A DNA stretch of 64,000 nucleotides from CAVRQM01 sp963822705 (GTDB lineage Bacteria > Pseudomonadota > Alphaproteobacteria > Acetobacterales > Acetobacteraceae), in contig CAWGIX010000012.1 of the NCBI GenBank assembly GCA_963822705.1, positions 310,001 to 374,000 on the forward strand, read 5' to 3'. A model generated the notes under the pieces. That model was not told where the DNA came from and did not search any database. It saw nothing but the letters and a program-made list of their open reading frames with translations. Below are positions 29,024 to 38,923 of the stretch, piece after piece (the stretch's first letter is position 1; each line of letters starts with the position of its first letter). Position numbers and translations under genes: made by a program.

Positions 29024-30658
29024 CCCGATGCAGGAGCCGCGCGCACTTGCCGGCCGTGCCCCCGACGTATTTCGCCCCGGCGCCTGGGTCGAAATGCGGA
29101 TGTTCGACGATGATGACGAAGTCGATTTCGCCATCGTCGGCACCGGTGCGGGCGGCGGCACGCTCGCGTGCAAGCTCGCGGAGGCTGGGTTTTCGGTGGT
29201 GGCGCTCGATGCCGGTCCGTATTGGCGGCCGCTGGAGGATTTTGCGTCCGACGAGTCCGAGCAGACAAAACTCTACTGGACCGACGACCGGATCGTCGAC
29301 GGCGAGAACCCGTTGCAGATGGGCAGCAATAACAGCGGCAAGTCGGTCGGCGGCAGCACCGTGCATTTCGCCATGGTCTCGCTGCGTTTCCGGCCGGACT
29401 GGTTCAAGGCGCGCAGCAAGCTCGGCTACGGTGCGGACTGGCCGCTGGACTGGCGCGAGATGTGGCGCTACTACGCCGAGGTCGAAGACGCACTGAAAAT
29501 TTCCGGCCCCGTCACCTATCCGTGGGGGCCGCCCCGCCCGCGCTACCCCTATCGTGCCCACGAACTGAATGCGCCGGCGCTGGCATTGGCGCGCGGCTGC
29601 GAGGCATTGGGCATTGCCTGGACCGAGACGCCGATTGCGACGCTGTCCGCGCCCCGCGGACTGGCTCCCCCTGCGTGTATCGCGGCTTTTGCGTCACCGG
29701 ATGCTCGACCAATGCCAAGCAGAGCGCGCTGGTCACCTGGATTCCGCGGGCACTCGAAGCCGGCGCCGAAATCCGCGACCTGGCAATGGTCGGACGGGTG
29801 GAGACCAGTGCCGCGGGCTTGGCGACGGGGGTGCACTATCACCGTCGGGGACACTGGCGTTTTCAAAAAGCGCGCAACGTCGTGGTGGCGGGATACGCGA
29901 TCGAGACGCCCCGGTTGCTGCTCAACTCCGCCACGTCGCGCTTTCCCGACGGACTCGCGAACAGTTCCGGGTTGGTCGGCAAGAACTTGATGGCGCAGTC
30001 GAATCAGGCGGTATGGGGCATCATGGACCAGGAGGTTCGCTGGTACAAGGCGCCGCCGTCGCTGGCCATCACCGAGCACTGGAATTACGAAGACCGCGGA
30101 AAGGATTTTTTTGGCGGCTACTGCTACATGAGCCAGGGTCCCTTGCCGCAGCTTTGGGCGAACACGCAGATGAGCGCGCACGGATTGTGGGGCGAGCGGC
30201 TGATCTCCGAAATGGAGAAATACAATCACCAGGTCGGGCTAAAAATCGTGGGCGAAATGCTGCCACAGGAGCGCAACCGCGTGACGCTGGCGGACGACAA
30301 GGACCAATACGGATTGCCAATCCCGCGCATCACCTACTCCTGGTGTGACAACGACAAGCGCCTCATCGATCATTCGATCAAGTTCATGACCCAGGCGCTG
30401 CGCGCAATCGATGCGCGCGAGATCTGGGTGCAGGACGACGACACCTGCCATCTGAACGGCACCGCGCGCATGGGCGACGATCCCCGCACCAGCGTGGTCA
30501 ACGCGGATTGCCGAAGCTGGGACGTTCGCAATCTATGGATTTGCGACGGATCGGTTTTTCCGACCGTCGGCGGCGTAAATCCCTCGCTCACCATTCAGGC
30601 CATCGCGTGCCGCACCGGCGACCGGATCAAGGCGATGGCTGACCGCGGCGAGCTGTAA
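29013..30658 (+). CDS. GMC-family flavin dehydrogenase, gluconate 2-dehydrogenase large-subunit type (frameshifted)
   Basis: About 548 residues. FAD-binding motif is VGTGAGGGTLACKLAE near residue 46. GSNNSGKSVGGSTVHF and CVYRGFCVTGCSTNAK are the marks of the gluconate-dehydrogenase/sorbosone-type GMC group. The C-terminal catalytic region has TCHLNGTARMGDDP and NPSLTIQAIACRTGD. The frame changes near 29660, between TLSAP and GSPCVYRGF. GTG 29013 overlaps the small-subunit gene. It would oxidise a sugar acid or polyol and pass electrons to quinone. The usual tri-heme cytochrome c subunit is missing; the upstream duplicated membrane protein takes its place in the gene order. Confidence 0.9.
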
Positions 30659-30662
30659 AAGC

Positions 30663-31082
30663 TTAATCGCCGATGAGATGCAGCACGATCTCGCGCCGAT
30701 GAGGCTGGCGGCGGTGCTCGAACAGGTAGAGGCCTTGCCACGTGCCGAGCACCGGCCGTCCCTCGGCCACGGGAATGGATAACTGCGTATCCGTCAGCAT
30801 CGTGCGCAAGTGCGCCGGCATGTCGTCGGCTCCTTCGTCGTCATGGGCATAGCGTCGCGCGTCCTCGGGCACGAGCGCGTCAAAATAGCGGGCGATGTCC
30901 TCACGCACAGTCGGGTCGGCGTTCTCCTGGACGGTGAGCGAACACGAGGTGTGCCGGCACCATAACGTGAGCAAGCCGGTCTCCATGCCCTGGTTCTTCA
31001 CCCAGACCAGAACCGGCCGAGTAATGTCGGTAAGCCCCTTGCCGCGGGTTTCAATCGTGAGCCGGTGCAGCGATTGTCTCAA
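30663..31082 (-). CDS. yjbQ: YjbQ family protein (UPF0047)
   Basis: 139 residues, the full length of the UPF0047 fold. Conserved blocks are GLLTLWCRHTSCSLTVQENAD, shown here in part as WCRHTSCSLTVQENAD, then YAHDDEGADDMPAH and GTWQGLYLFEHR. The His-Cys-His residues around a metal-like site are present. Members have weak thiamine phosphate synthase activity in E. coli; the real function is unsettled. Convergent with the flavin dehydrogenase module with only four bases between stops. Confidence 0.93.
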   Translation of the reverse strand: MRQSLHRLTIETRGKGLTDITRPVLVWVKNQGMETGLLTLWCRHTSCSLTVQENADPTVREDIARYFDALVPEDARRYAHDDEGADDMPAHLRTMLTDTQLSIPVAEGRPVLGTWQGLYLFEHRRQPHRREIVLHLIGD

Positions 31083-31103
31083 TTCGCAGCATCCCTCGCC
31101 CCA

Positions 31104-33227
31104 TCACCGCAAAACGAAGAAGCCCACCGCACCATAGGCACTGCACGGAGCGCCACTTGGGAAATCCGACACGCCGACCGGGAAAGCGCCTGAGATGGTC
31201 AAATCCGAAGAGGTGAGCGCCACATCAACCTCGCTCGCACTGACGAACGTGGAAGCGCGATATACATTGTTCACGAATACGATGCTGCTGCTCGAAAACC
31301 CGGTGCCCTTGATTTTCACTGTCCCGCCCGCGCCACCCTTCTTCATGCTGGCCGGCGAGAGGGTCGACACCTTGAACGGCGTGGCAGACGTGTTGTAGTT
31401 CGCAACCGCCAGCTCCTCGTCGGAAACCGTCAACGTCTGGACGCTGTGCTTGGTTGAAAGATCGCCCGTCCACCCCGTCAGAAGCCATCCGCTCGCCTTC
31501 GTCGCAGAGACCGTGACAGGCGTGCCGGCGTTGTAAAAGCCGTCCGATGAGGTCGGGTTCAGCGACACCGTCGCGGCGCAGCTTGGACTTCGCGTAGACG
31601 ATCGGAACATATTGCGCGGTGAAGCTGCCGCTAATGGTGCTTCCCGCGGGCTGAACGGTGACGTTGTGCGACAGGGCGCCTCCGTCGCTCCAGCTGTCGA
31701 ACAGGTAGCGCGTGTTGACGCTGTACGGCTGGCTTGGAGAAAACCCGGTCAGGACATGGTTCGAGCCCGATCCCCAGCCCGAGAACAGGTCGGCAGTAAA
31801 ACTCTGCGGTCCCTTGTAATAGTTGCCGTCAACGGTGAACCAGAACCCGCCCGGGTTCGTGGTGATTGTGGTGAGCGGATCGGTGCTGAAAGACGCCGTC
31901 ACGGAGTACACAGCGGCAGCGTCCGGCACGTAGTCCGGCTTTGGATTTGCGCTCCATGGTGCCGACGTGCCGCCCCAGGTCACGAAATTGTAGGCCCCTG
32001 TGGGCGAGGCCGAAAGCGTCACCGGCTGGCGCGCGACGAAGAACGAGCCGCTGGCGCCGGCATAGGTCTGCGGCAACGGGTTGACCGCCACCGTGCCGGA
32101 GCCGGCCGGCAGCACGCTGGCGGTGTATGGCGAGAGCTGCACGAAGTTCGCGGTGTACACCGTGACCGCGGGCAAAGTGGCCGGCTGCGTCACCCGGTTG
32201 TTGCCGGGCGTCACGGTGACGCTGTGCGATGCCGCGGTATTGTCGTTCCATCGTCCGTACACGTAGGTGCCGCCCGCCAGGGTCTGTGCCGACGAACCCA
32301 CGGACAAGTGTGCGTGGATTTCAGCGCCCATGAGAATGTCTGCGGGGTGGTCACCGCGGCCCCATCCACCGTGACCGAAAGCCCGGGTGGATTGCTCGTC
32401 ACCGTGACCTTCTTCGGTGTCTTGCCGTAGAGTCGCTTGACCCCGTCGATATCGGCGGCCGTGTAGCCGGTCTGGTTCGATAGCGGCATGCCCGGGGGGA
32501 TCGTCTCGATAACCGGGCCGCCGTTGCGACTGAAGGCAAACGGGATGTACTCCATGATCGACGCATAGTCGAACAAGCCCAGATCCTGGAAGTTGTCAGT
32601 GAGTTGATCGAAATTGCTCTCCGATCCCTTGATCACGTTGCCGAAGTTGACCGTGATGTAGGTGTTCCGATCGGGCCGCGACTGTTCGTGGTACAGGCCC
32701 ACCACATGGCCCATTTCGTGCAGTAGCGTGCCGAGGCTGCAGGAAGCTGATCCGCTGGTCGTCTGCTCGCCGCCGACATGGCCGACATTCGATTCACACT
32801 GGCCGCTCAGGTCGTTGGGATCGAAATCGAAGTTCACGTAGTCCGCCTGCGTCCCGCGCGGCACGAACTGGATCACCCCAGTGAAAGTGCTATTGAATGC
32901 GGAAAGCGCTGCGATTGCAGCTGCGTCGGCGGCGCTGGTGATGACGTAGGGGATTTCCGCCACACCTTGCGTGTTGGCCGGCCAGAGATACTGCGGATAG
33001 GCGACGCCGATCGCTTCCGACTGGACGCCGCCATGGCCGTGCGGCAGGGGCGACACATGATCCAGCAGGATGTCGCCCTCAAAAATCCTTTTAGTCCCGT
33101 CGTGCAGATAGGTCACCGGCCGGCCGCGGAACAGCCCTTCTTCGAGGCTGGCGCCCCAGAGCGGAAGAGCACACAACAGCGTGACGGCGATGCAGAGCCG
33201 AAGGCTGGCCATCGTCCTTGCTCCCAT
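31104..33227 (-). CDS. Secreted astacin-like (M12A) zinc metalloprotease with C-terminal repeat and IPT-like domains (two frame changes)
   Basis: About 705 residues. The signal peptide is seen in MASLRLCIAVTLLCALPLWG (ATG 33212 or 33227). The catalytic domain, about 80-270, has the astacin zinc site HEMGHVVGLYHE followed by QSRPDR and the Met-turn SIMEY. Past it are PEGA-like and beta-rich repeats in which NPPGLSVTVDG and WTGDLSTKHSV-type blocks recur. The last 90 residues (STLSPASMKKGG to IVFVNNVYR) look like an IPT/TIG domain. Frame changes lie near 32310 and 31590. Bacterial astacins are uncommon; secretion could use the type II system at 59-64 kb. Confidence 0.85.
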
Positions 33228-33262
33228 AAAATTGCTCGCACTATGGCACACATCGCCTGGCT

Positions 33263-33306
33263 GCGGAACAGGTTCCGCTGTGCCGAACCCCGGGCTGCCC
33301 GGGTTC
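33263..33306 (-). promoter_or_regulatory. Two palindromes upstream of the astacin gene
   Basis: In the roughly 100-bp gap between thpR and the protease start are two inverted repeats. One is a perfect 7-bp repeat, GCGGAAC / GTTCCGC with a 2-base centre (33263-33278). The other is a longer imperfect hairpin with GAACCC and GGGTTC ends (33285-33306). Neither is followed by a T run, so a terminator is unlikely. A regulator site for the protease, or a processing hairpin, are possibilities. No regulator gene is adjacent. Confidence 0.3.
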
Positions 33307-33329
33307 TGCGCGAACCGCCGCCGCCGCGA

Positions 33330-33896
33330 TCAGACCGCCTCCGCCACTCCCACGCGCCGGTTCTGCAACGGATATTCCACCTCCGGCGTATAGACGGACG
33401 CCTCCTTGCCCAGCTGCGAGCTGAACAGCGTGAAATGCTCGATCTGCACCGGCGCGGCGCGGAACAGGTTGTGCGCCTGCACGAACGCGGCGAGCTTCGC
33501 CTCCGCCGGCCCGTCCAGCCGCGCCAGCGTCACGTGCGGCGAAAAACGCCGCCGCTCCGGCTCCAACCCGATCCGCTGCAACGCCGTTTCGATCTTGTTC
33601 TGCAAGTGCTCCAGCGGCGGGTTGCGCTCGGCGCCGACCCACAGCGCCGTCGCCCGGCCGCCTTTGGCGAAGGTGCCGAACCCGGCCAACGTCAGCGCGA
33701 AGCCCGCGGCGCCCGCAACCCGGCCAGCGCAAGGTCGATTTCTTCGGCCCGATGGCCCGGCGCCTCGCCGATGAAGCGCAGGGTCAGATGGTAATTCTCC
33801 GCCGGCACCCAGCGCGCGCCGGGAATGCCGCCGGCCAGCAGCCGCCAGCCGCTCCCGCAGCACCCACGGAAGTTCGAGGCCGACAAACAGCCTCAT
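33330..33896 (-). CDS. thpR: RNA 2',3'-cyclic phosphodiesterase (2'-5' RNA ligase family; two compensating frame changes)
   Basis: About 188 residues. ThpR has two H-x-T-x motifs that form the active site. The second, HVTLAR, is in the main frame. The first, HLTLRF within VPAENYHLTLRFIGEAPGH, reads in the neighbouring frame between about 33710 and 33840. The uninterrupted frame therefore has a wrong segment that would wrongly suggest a missing catalytic histidine. Residues MRLFVGLELPW start the protein. The ATG shares bases with the tesA stop (ATGA), so the genes are coupled. Confidence 0.85.
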   Translation of the reverse strand: MRLFVGLELPWVLRERLAAAGRRHSRRALGAGGELPSDPALHRRGAGPSGRRNRPCAGRVAGAAGFALTLAGFGTFAKGGRATALWVGAERNPPLEHLQNKIETALQRIGLEPERRRFSPHVTLARLDGPAEAKLAAFVQAHNLFRAAPVQIEHFTLFSSQLGKEASVYTPEVEYPLQNRRVGVAEAV

Positions 33897-34557
33897 TCAT
33901 CGGCTTTGCCTCGGCCAGCAGCCGCTCCACCAGCGGCAGCAGCCGCGCCACTTCGCGGCGCACGCCCTCCGGCATTGGGATGCATGCCGTCGGCCTGGTT
34001 CAGCGCCGGGTCGCCGCGACGCCCTCCAGGAAGAAGGGTCGTATAGCACGCCCGGCCGCTGGCCCAGCGCGTCGAACACCGCCCGGAATTGCTGTCTCAT
34101 AGTCCGCGCCCAGATTGGGCGGCGCATACATGCCGGCCAGCAGCACCGGGATGTGCCGGGCCGCCAGCGCGTCCAGGATCGCGGAGAGGTTCGCCTCGCA
34201 TGTCGGCCGGATCGGTGCCGCGCAGCCCGTCATTGGCGCCCAGCTCGACGATCGCCGCGTCGGCGCCGTCCGCCAGGGCCCAGTCCAGCCGCGCCAGCCC
34301 GCCGGCCGTGGTGTCGCCCGAGACCGCGGCATCGATCAGCGGCACGTCTCGCCCGTGCGCCTTCAGCGCCGCGGCGAGCTGCGCCTGAAACCCTTCTCGG
34401 TGCGGCAGGCCATAGCCGGCGGCCAGCGAATCGCCCAGCACCAGCAGCCGCACCGGCCGGCCCGCGCGGCGGCACCAAACAGTGAAAACCAGGCCACGCA
34501 GCAGCAGGCATTCCGCATCGCAGCGCGCAGGCCATATCGGCCTGCCATGGACGCCAT
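33893..34557 (-). CDS. tesA: TesA-like arylesterase / lysophospholipase L1, SGNH hydrolase (several frame changes)
   Basis: About 220 residues. The signal peptide reads MRNACCCVAWFSLFGAAARA (ATG 34518, or 34548/34557 further up), then the frame changes near 34455. Block I is VLGDSLAAGYGL (nucleophile Ser), block III is VELGANDGLRG, and the C-terminal block V His is in the DGMHPNAEG-like region near 33980. Segments EANLSAILDALAARHIPVLL, YAPPNLGADYE and FFLEGVAA lie in other frames. At least four changes are needed (about 34455, 34195, 34100, 34035 and possibly 33985). Divergence from ybbA-ybbP is the E. coli arrangement and supports the call. Confidence 0.8.
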
Positions 34558-35260
34558 CGTCACGTCTCCGCCCCCCGTCTCCGGCACGGCACTGGACTGG
34601 TTCGGGTGAGGGACCTGCACCTGACCGTGCCTGCTGCGGCCGGGCCGGTCAACATTCTGCGCGGCATCGACCTGGAGGTGGGCGCCGGCGAGACGGTCGC
34701 CTTGGTCGGCCCCTCCGGCTCCGGAAAGACCAGCCTGCTGATGGTGCTGGCCGGGCTGGAGCGCGCCTCGTCCGGCAGCGTCGTGCTGGACGGGCACGAG
34801 ATCACGCGCATGGGCGAGGATGCCTTGGCCCGCCTGCGCCGCGACACCGTCGGCATCGTGTTCCAGGCGTTCCATCTGATTGCGACCATGACCGCGCTGG
34901 AGAACGTGGCGGTGCCGCTGGAACTGGCCGGCGCGCCGGATGCCATGGCGCGCGCGGCGGACAGCCTGCGCGCGGTCGGCCTCGGTCACCGCCTGACCCA
35001 CCTGCCCGGCCAGCTTTCGGGTGGCGAGCAGCAGCGTGTGGCGCTGGCCCGCGCGTTTGCGCCGCGGCCGAAATTGCTGCTGGCGGACGAGCCGACCGGC
35101 AATCTGGACCGCGTGACCGGCCAGGCGGTGATGGCGAAATCTGTTCGACCTGCACCGGGAGACGGGCACCAGTTTGCTGCTCGTCACCCACGACCCGGCG
35201 CTCGCCCGCCGCTGCGAGCGCATCGTGGAGATCGCCGACGGCCGGATTTTTTCGCTCTGA
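34547..35260 (+). CDS. ybbA: ABC transporter ATP-binding protein (YbbA, LolD-like; frameshifted)
   Basis: About 237 residues. Walker A is GPSGSGKTS, Q-loop VFQAFHL, signature LSGGEQQRVALARAF, Walker B LLLADEPTGNLD and switch LLLVTHDP. This is the MacB/LolD group that drives FtsX-like permeases. The frame changes near 35142 (MAK to LFDLHRETG), with one extra base, and runs to the TGA at 35258-35260. The start is either GTG 34606 or, if one base is missing near 34604, ATG 34547, giving a leader ALDWFRVRDLHL that aligns better with the family. The permease ATG uses the last base of the stop. Confidence 0.88.
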
Positions 35261-37762
35261 TGCTCGCTATTCGGCTTGCTCTGCGCGACTTGCGCGGCGG
35301 CGTTCGCGGCTTGCGCATCGTCTTTGCCTGCTTGGCGCTGGGCGTCGCCGCCATCGCCGCGGTGGGTACGCTGCGCGCCGGCATCGAACGCACGCTCGCG
35401 CATGACGGTCAGCGCCTGCTCGGCGGCGACCTCGAAATTTTGGGCGGCGCCCAGCCGCTGCCCGATACCGTGCGCAGCTACCTGCGCGAGCGCGGGGCCA
35501 GAATATCGGACGTGGTGACGATGCGCTCGATGCTGGTGGCACCCTCGGGCGAGCGCGCGCTCGTGGAGCTGAAGGCGGTCGATGGGGCATGGCCACTGGT
35601 GGGAGCGCCCGCGATACAGCCGGCCCAAAAGCTCGCCGATGCGCTGCGCGGCGGCATTCTGGTCGATCCGCTGGTCCTGCCCCGGCTGCGCGCGGCACTC
35701 GGCGACGCGATGCGTCTCGGTGATGCGCGGCTGGTGCTGCGAGGCACGCTCACTGCCGAGCCGGACCGGATCGCGGACCCCTCGATTTTCGGACCGCGCG
35801 TGCTGATCGGCCTCGACAGCCTGCCCGCCACCGGCCTGTTGCAGCCGGGCAGCATCGTCGAATACCGGTTGCGCGCCCTGCTACCGCCCGGCGCCGACGT
35901 GGCCACGACTATCGCGGACCTCCGTAAGAATTTTCCCGGCAGCGGTTGGCGCATTCGCGACGCGAGCCAGGCCGCGCCCGGCGTGGGCCGATTCATCGAC
36001 CAGACCAGCCTGTTTCTGACCCTGGTCGGGCTGACCTCGCTGCTGGTCGGCGGGATCGGAGTGGCCGGCGGGGTCAAAACCTGGTTGCTGGGCCGCGCGG
36101 CCACCATTGCCACCCTGCGCTGCCTCGGCGCCTCGCCCGCCTTCGTATTTTGCATGTGCCTGGTGCAGGTGACGGCCATCTGTGCCTCCGGTATTTTGGT
36201 CGGGATCGCGGGCGGTGCGGCGCTGCCGGCCATCGCCGTGTGGACGTTCGGGGATCTTTTGCCGATCGCACCGGCGGTCGGAGTGTTCTGGCGCCCGCTG
36301 GCGCTGGCGGCCTGCTACGGCGTGCTGGTCGCTTTGGTCTTCAGCCTGCCGCCGCTCGGCCGTGCGATGCGCATCCCTGGCGCGGCCCTGTTCCGCGATG
36401 CCGTGCAGCCTTTCAAAAGCACGGGGCGCGGTCTTCGCTCTGCTGGCGACCTCGGCGGCGCTCGCCGTTGCCCTGGTGGCGCTGGTCGTTGCGACCTCGC
36501 CCGACCCCTGGTTTACGCTCGGATTTTGCGTCGCCGCCGGTGCGGCGCTCGGCCTGTTTGCGGCCGGCGGGTTTGGGCTGACGCGGCTCGCCAGCCGGCT
36601 GCCGGCTCCGCGCCGCCTTTGGGCCGCGCGCTTCGGTCTGCTGGGCTTGCATCGCCCCGGTACAGCCACGCCCACGCTGCTGGTCTCGATCGGCCTGGGC
36701 CTCTCGACCCTGGCCGCGGTGGCCCTGATCCAGGGCGACCTGGACCGCGAAGTGGCCCAGCAGATGCCGGAAAACGCGCCCAGCTTCTTCTTCATCGACA
36801 TCCAGCCCGATCAGGTCGACCGATTCCGGGCCATCACCGGCGCGGTCGCGGGCGTGCGGGATACGCAAATGGTGCCGAGCCTGCGCGCCCGCCTGGTCGC
36901 GGTGAACGGCACGCCAGCGGAAAATGTGAAGGCGACACCGCAGACCACCTGGGCGCTGCGCGGAGATCGCGGCCTGACCTATGCCGCCGCCATGCCCGCA
37001 GGCACTCGCCTGGTCGAGGGCCGATGGTGGCCGGCTGACTATGCCGGGCCGCCCCTGGTTTCCTTCGACGCCAACCTGGCCCGTGGCTGGGGGGTGAAGC
37101 TCGGGGATACGCTGCGAGTGAATGTCCTGGGGCGCGACATCGACCTGCGGATCGCGAATTTGCGCGACATTGCCTGGCGCAGTCTCGGGCTGAACTTCGC
37201 CTTGATCGCCAGCCCGGTGCCGCTGGAACAGGCGCCGCATACCGCTATCGCCACCGTCCGGGCCGACGCCGCGAGCCAGCCGACGCTGCTGCGAAACGTG
37301 ACCGACGCCCTTCCCAACGTGACCGGCATCCGCGTCGCCGACGTGCTGGACGCCATTGCCGGGCTGCTCGCGAAACTCGCGGTGGCACTGGGCGCCAGCG
37401 GCAGCCTGACCCTGATTTCCGGCGCGCTGGTGCTGGCCGGCGCAGTCGCCGGCACCCAGCAGCGCCGCATCCGCGAGGCGGTCATTCTGAAAACGCTGGG
37501 CGCAACGCGGGGGCAGATCCGGGCGGCCTGGCTGGTGGAGTTCGGCGTGCTCGGGGTGGTGGCCGGCGTGCTTGCAGCGGTGGTAGGAACGGCGGCGAGT
37601 TTTGCGGTCATTCGTTTCGTGCTGGACGCGCCCTGGTGGTTCCTGCCCGGCCGGCTGCTGGCCACCGTGGCGGGGTGCGTGGGCTTGATGCTGCTGCTGG
37701 GCTATGCTGGAACAGAGGCGGCGCTGCGGGCCAAGCCGGCGCCGCTGCTGCGCCGGGAATAA
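35260..37762 (+). CDS. ybbP: FtsX-like ABC transporter permease (YbbP; frameshifted)
   Basis: About 834 residues. An N-terminal helix (RGLRIVFACLALGVAAIAAV) is followed by a periplasmic MacB-like domain (about 45-245). Two FtsX-type membrane bundles follow, each with three or four helices (about 250-400 and 680-825), separated by a second periplasmic domain. The frame changes near 36418, between DAVQPFKS and GAVFALLATSAAL. YbbP with YbbA and TesA is a conserved trio. Its role is poorly defined; extraction or movement of an envelope lipid or of the thioesterase's substrate is inferred from the association. Confidence 0.88.
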
Positions 37763-37869
37763 GGTTCGGCAACCGTCAGGATTACACCGATTTAGCTTGA
37801 TCCTGCGGGCGTTTACGCCAACATCACGCCACGAGGGCATCTCGCCCCCTAGGGAAAGAGAGACACACC

Positions 37870-38643
37870 ATGGCTTACAGTCCCGACCCCCGCGGCTACG
37901 CCGTCCGCGCGGGCCAACCCGCCGCGGCGGTGCTGGACGCCGGGCTGCGCGCCTACATGCTCCGGGTCTACAACTGGATGGCCTCGGGGCTCGTCCTGAC
38001 CGGCATCGTCGCCTTCGCGATAGCCAACACCAGCCTGATCGAGGCATTCTATCCGCTGCGGCAGACCGCCTACGGCATGCAGCACGTGGCCGGCCCGCTG
38101 GCCTGGCTCGCGATTTTTGCGCCGCTGGCGTTCGTGATGGTGCTGAGTTTCGGCGTGAACCGGCTGAGCACCGGCACCGTGCAGGCGCTGTACTGGGCGT
38201 TCTGCGTCGCGATGGGCGCCAGCATCACCAACATTTTTCTGGTGTACACGCATGAAAGCATCGTGCGGGTGTTCTTCATCGCCGCCGCCACGTTCGGCGC
38301 CATGAGTCTGTACGGCTACACGACCCGCTCCGACCTTTCGCGCTTCGGCAGCTTCCTGATCATGGGGCTGTTCGGGGTGATCCTGGCGAGCATCGTCAAT
38401 ATCTTCGTGCATAGCTCCGGACTCCAGTTCGCCGTCAGCATCATCGGCGTGCTGGTCTTTGTCGGCCTTACTGCCTACGACACGCAGCGGATCAAGGCGG
38501 ACTACCTCCAGTACAGCTACGCCGAGGGCTCGGACGTCGCCGCGCGGCGCAGCGTGTACGACGCGCTGAACCTGTTCCTGAACTTTATCAACCTGTTCAT
38601 GCTGCTGCTGCAGCTGACCGGGAACCGCAGCAGCAACAGCTGA
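37870..38643 (+). CDS. Bax inhibitor-1 family inner-membrane protein (YccA/YbhL-like)
   Basis: 257 residues with seven hydrophobic segments from about residue 35 to 250, the usual pattern. Family blocks are RVYNWMASGLVLTG near the first helix, SLYGYTTRSDLSRFGSFL in the middle, and VGLTAYDTQRIK with the conserved Asp of the proposed pH/Ca sensor. The ATG at 37870 follows GAAAGAGAG. It is followed by a strong terminator, so it is a single-gene transcript unless it reads through from ybbP, 107 bp upstream. Function in proteobacteria is as a membrane regulator; FtsH modulation is known for YccA. Confidence 0.93.
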   Translation: MAYSPDPRGYAVRAGQPAAAVLDAGLRAYMLRVYNWMASGLVLTGIVAFAIANTSLIEAFYPLRQTAYGMQHVAGPLAWLAIFAPLAFVMVLSFGVNRLSTGTVQALYWAFCVAMGASITNIFLVYTHESIVRVFFIAAATFGAMSLYGYTTRSDLSRFGSFLIMGLFGVILASIVNIFVHSSGLQFAVSIIGVLVFVGLTAYDTQRIKADYLQYSYAEGSDVAARRSVYDALNLFLNFINLFMLLLQLTGNRSSNS

Positions 38644-38673
38644 TCGCAAAACCATAGCTGCGGATTTTCTGCC

Positions 38674-38703
38674 AAGGGCCCGGAGGCAATCCGGGCCCTT
38701 TTC
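38674..38703 (+). terminator. Rho-independent terminator after the Bax inhibitor gene
   Basis: A perfect 11-bp stem (AAGGGCCCGGA with TCCGGGCCCTT) closes a five-base loop, and the T run continues for two more bases. It begins about 30 bp after the stop at 38643. This is the clearest intrinsic terminator I found in the window. Confidence 0.8.
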
Positions 38704-38923
38704 CTGTGCGAGTGGCCTCCTCGATCCAGGCGGCCCCAAGGCGCCAAGTTCCTGCATCGGCGGAGCCGCAGCGGAGCAATCGTAGCGACCCGCGCACGCA
38801 AAGGAAGCTTTCCCTGTACCGGATCGTAGCTAACCCGTTAATCATCAATCAAAACGTCCGCACCAAGGGGAAAACCTCCCTTCCGCTCTGGCCCGTGCAC
38901 CGGGCCCGTGCTTGCGTCGCGCG

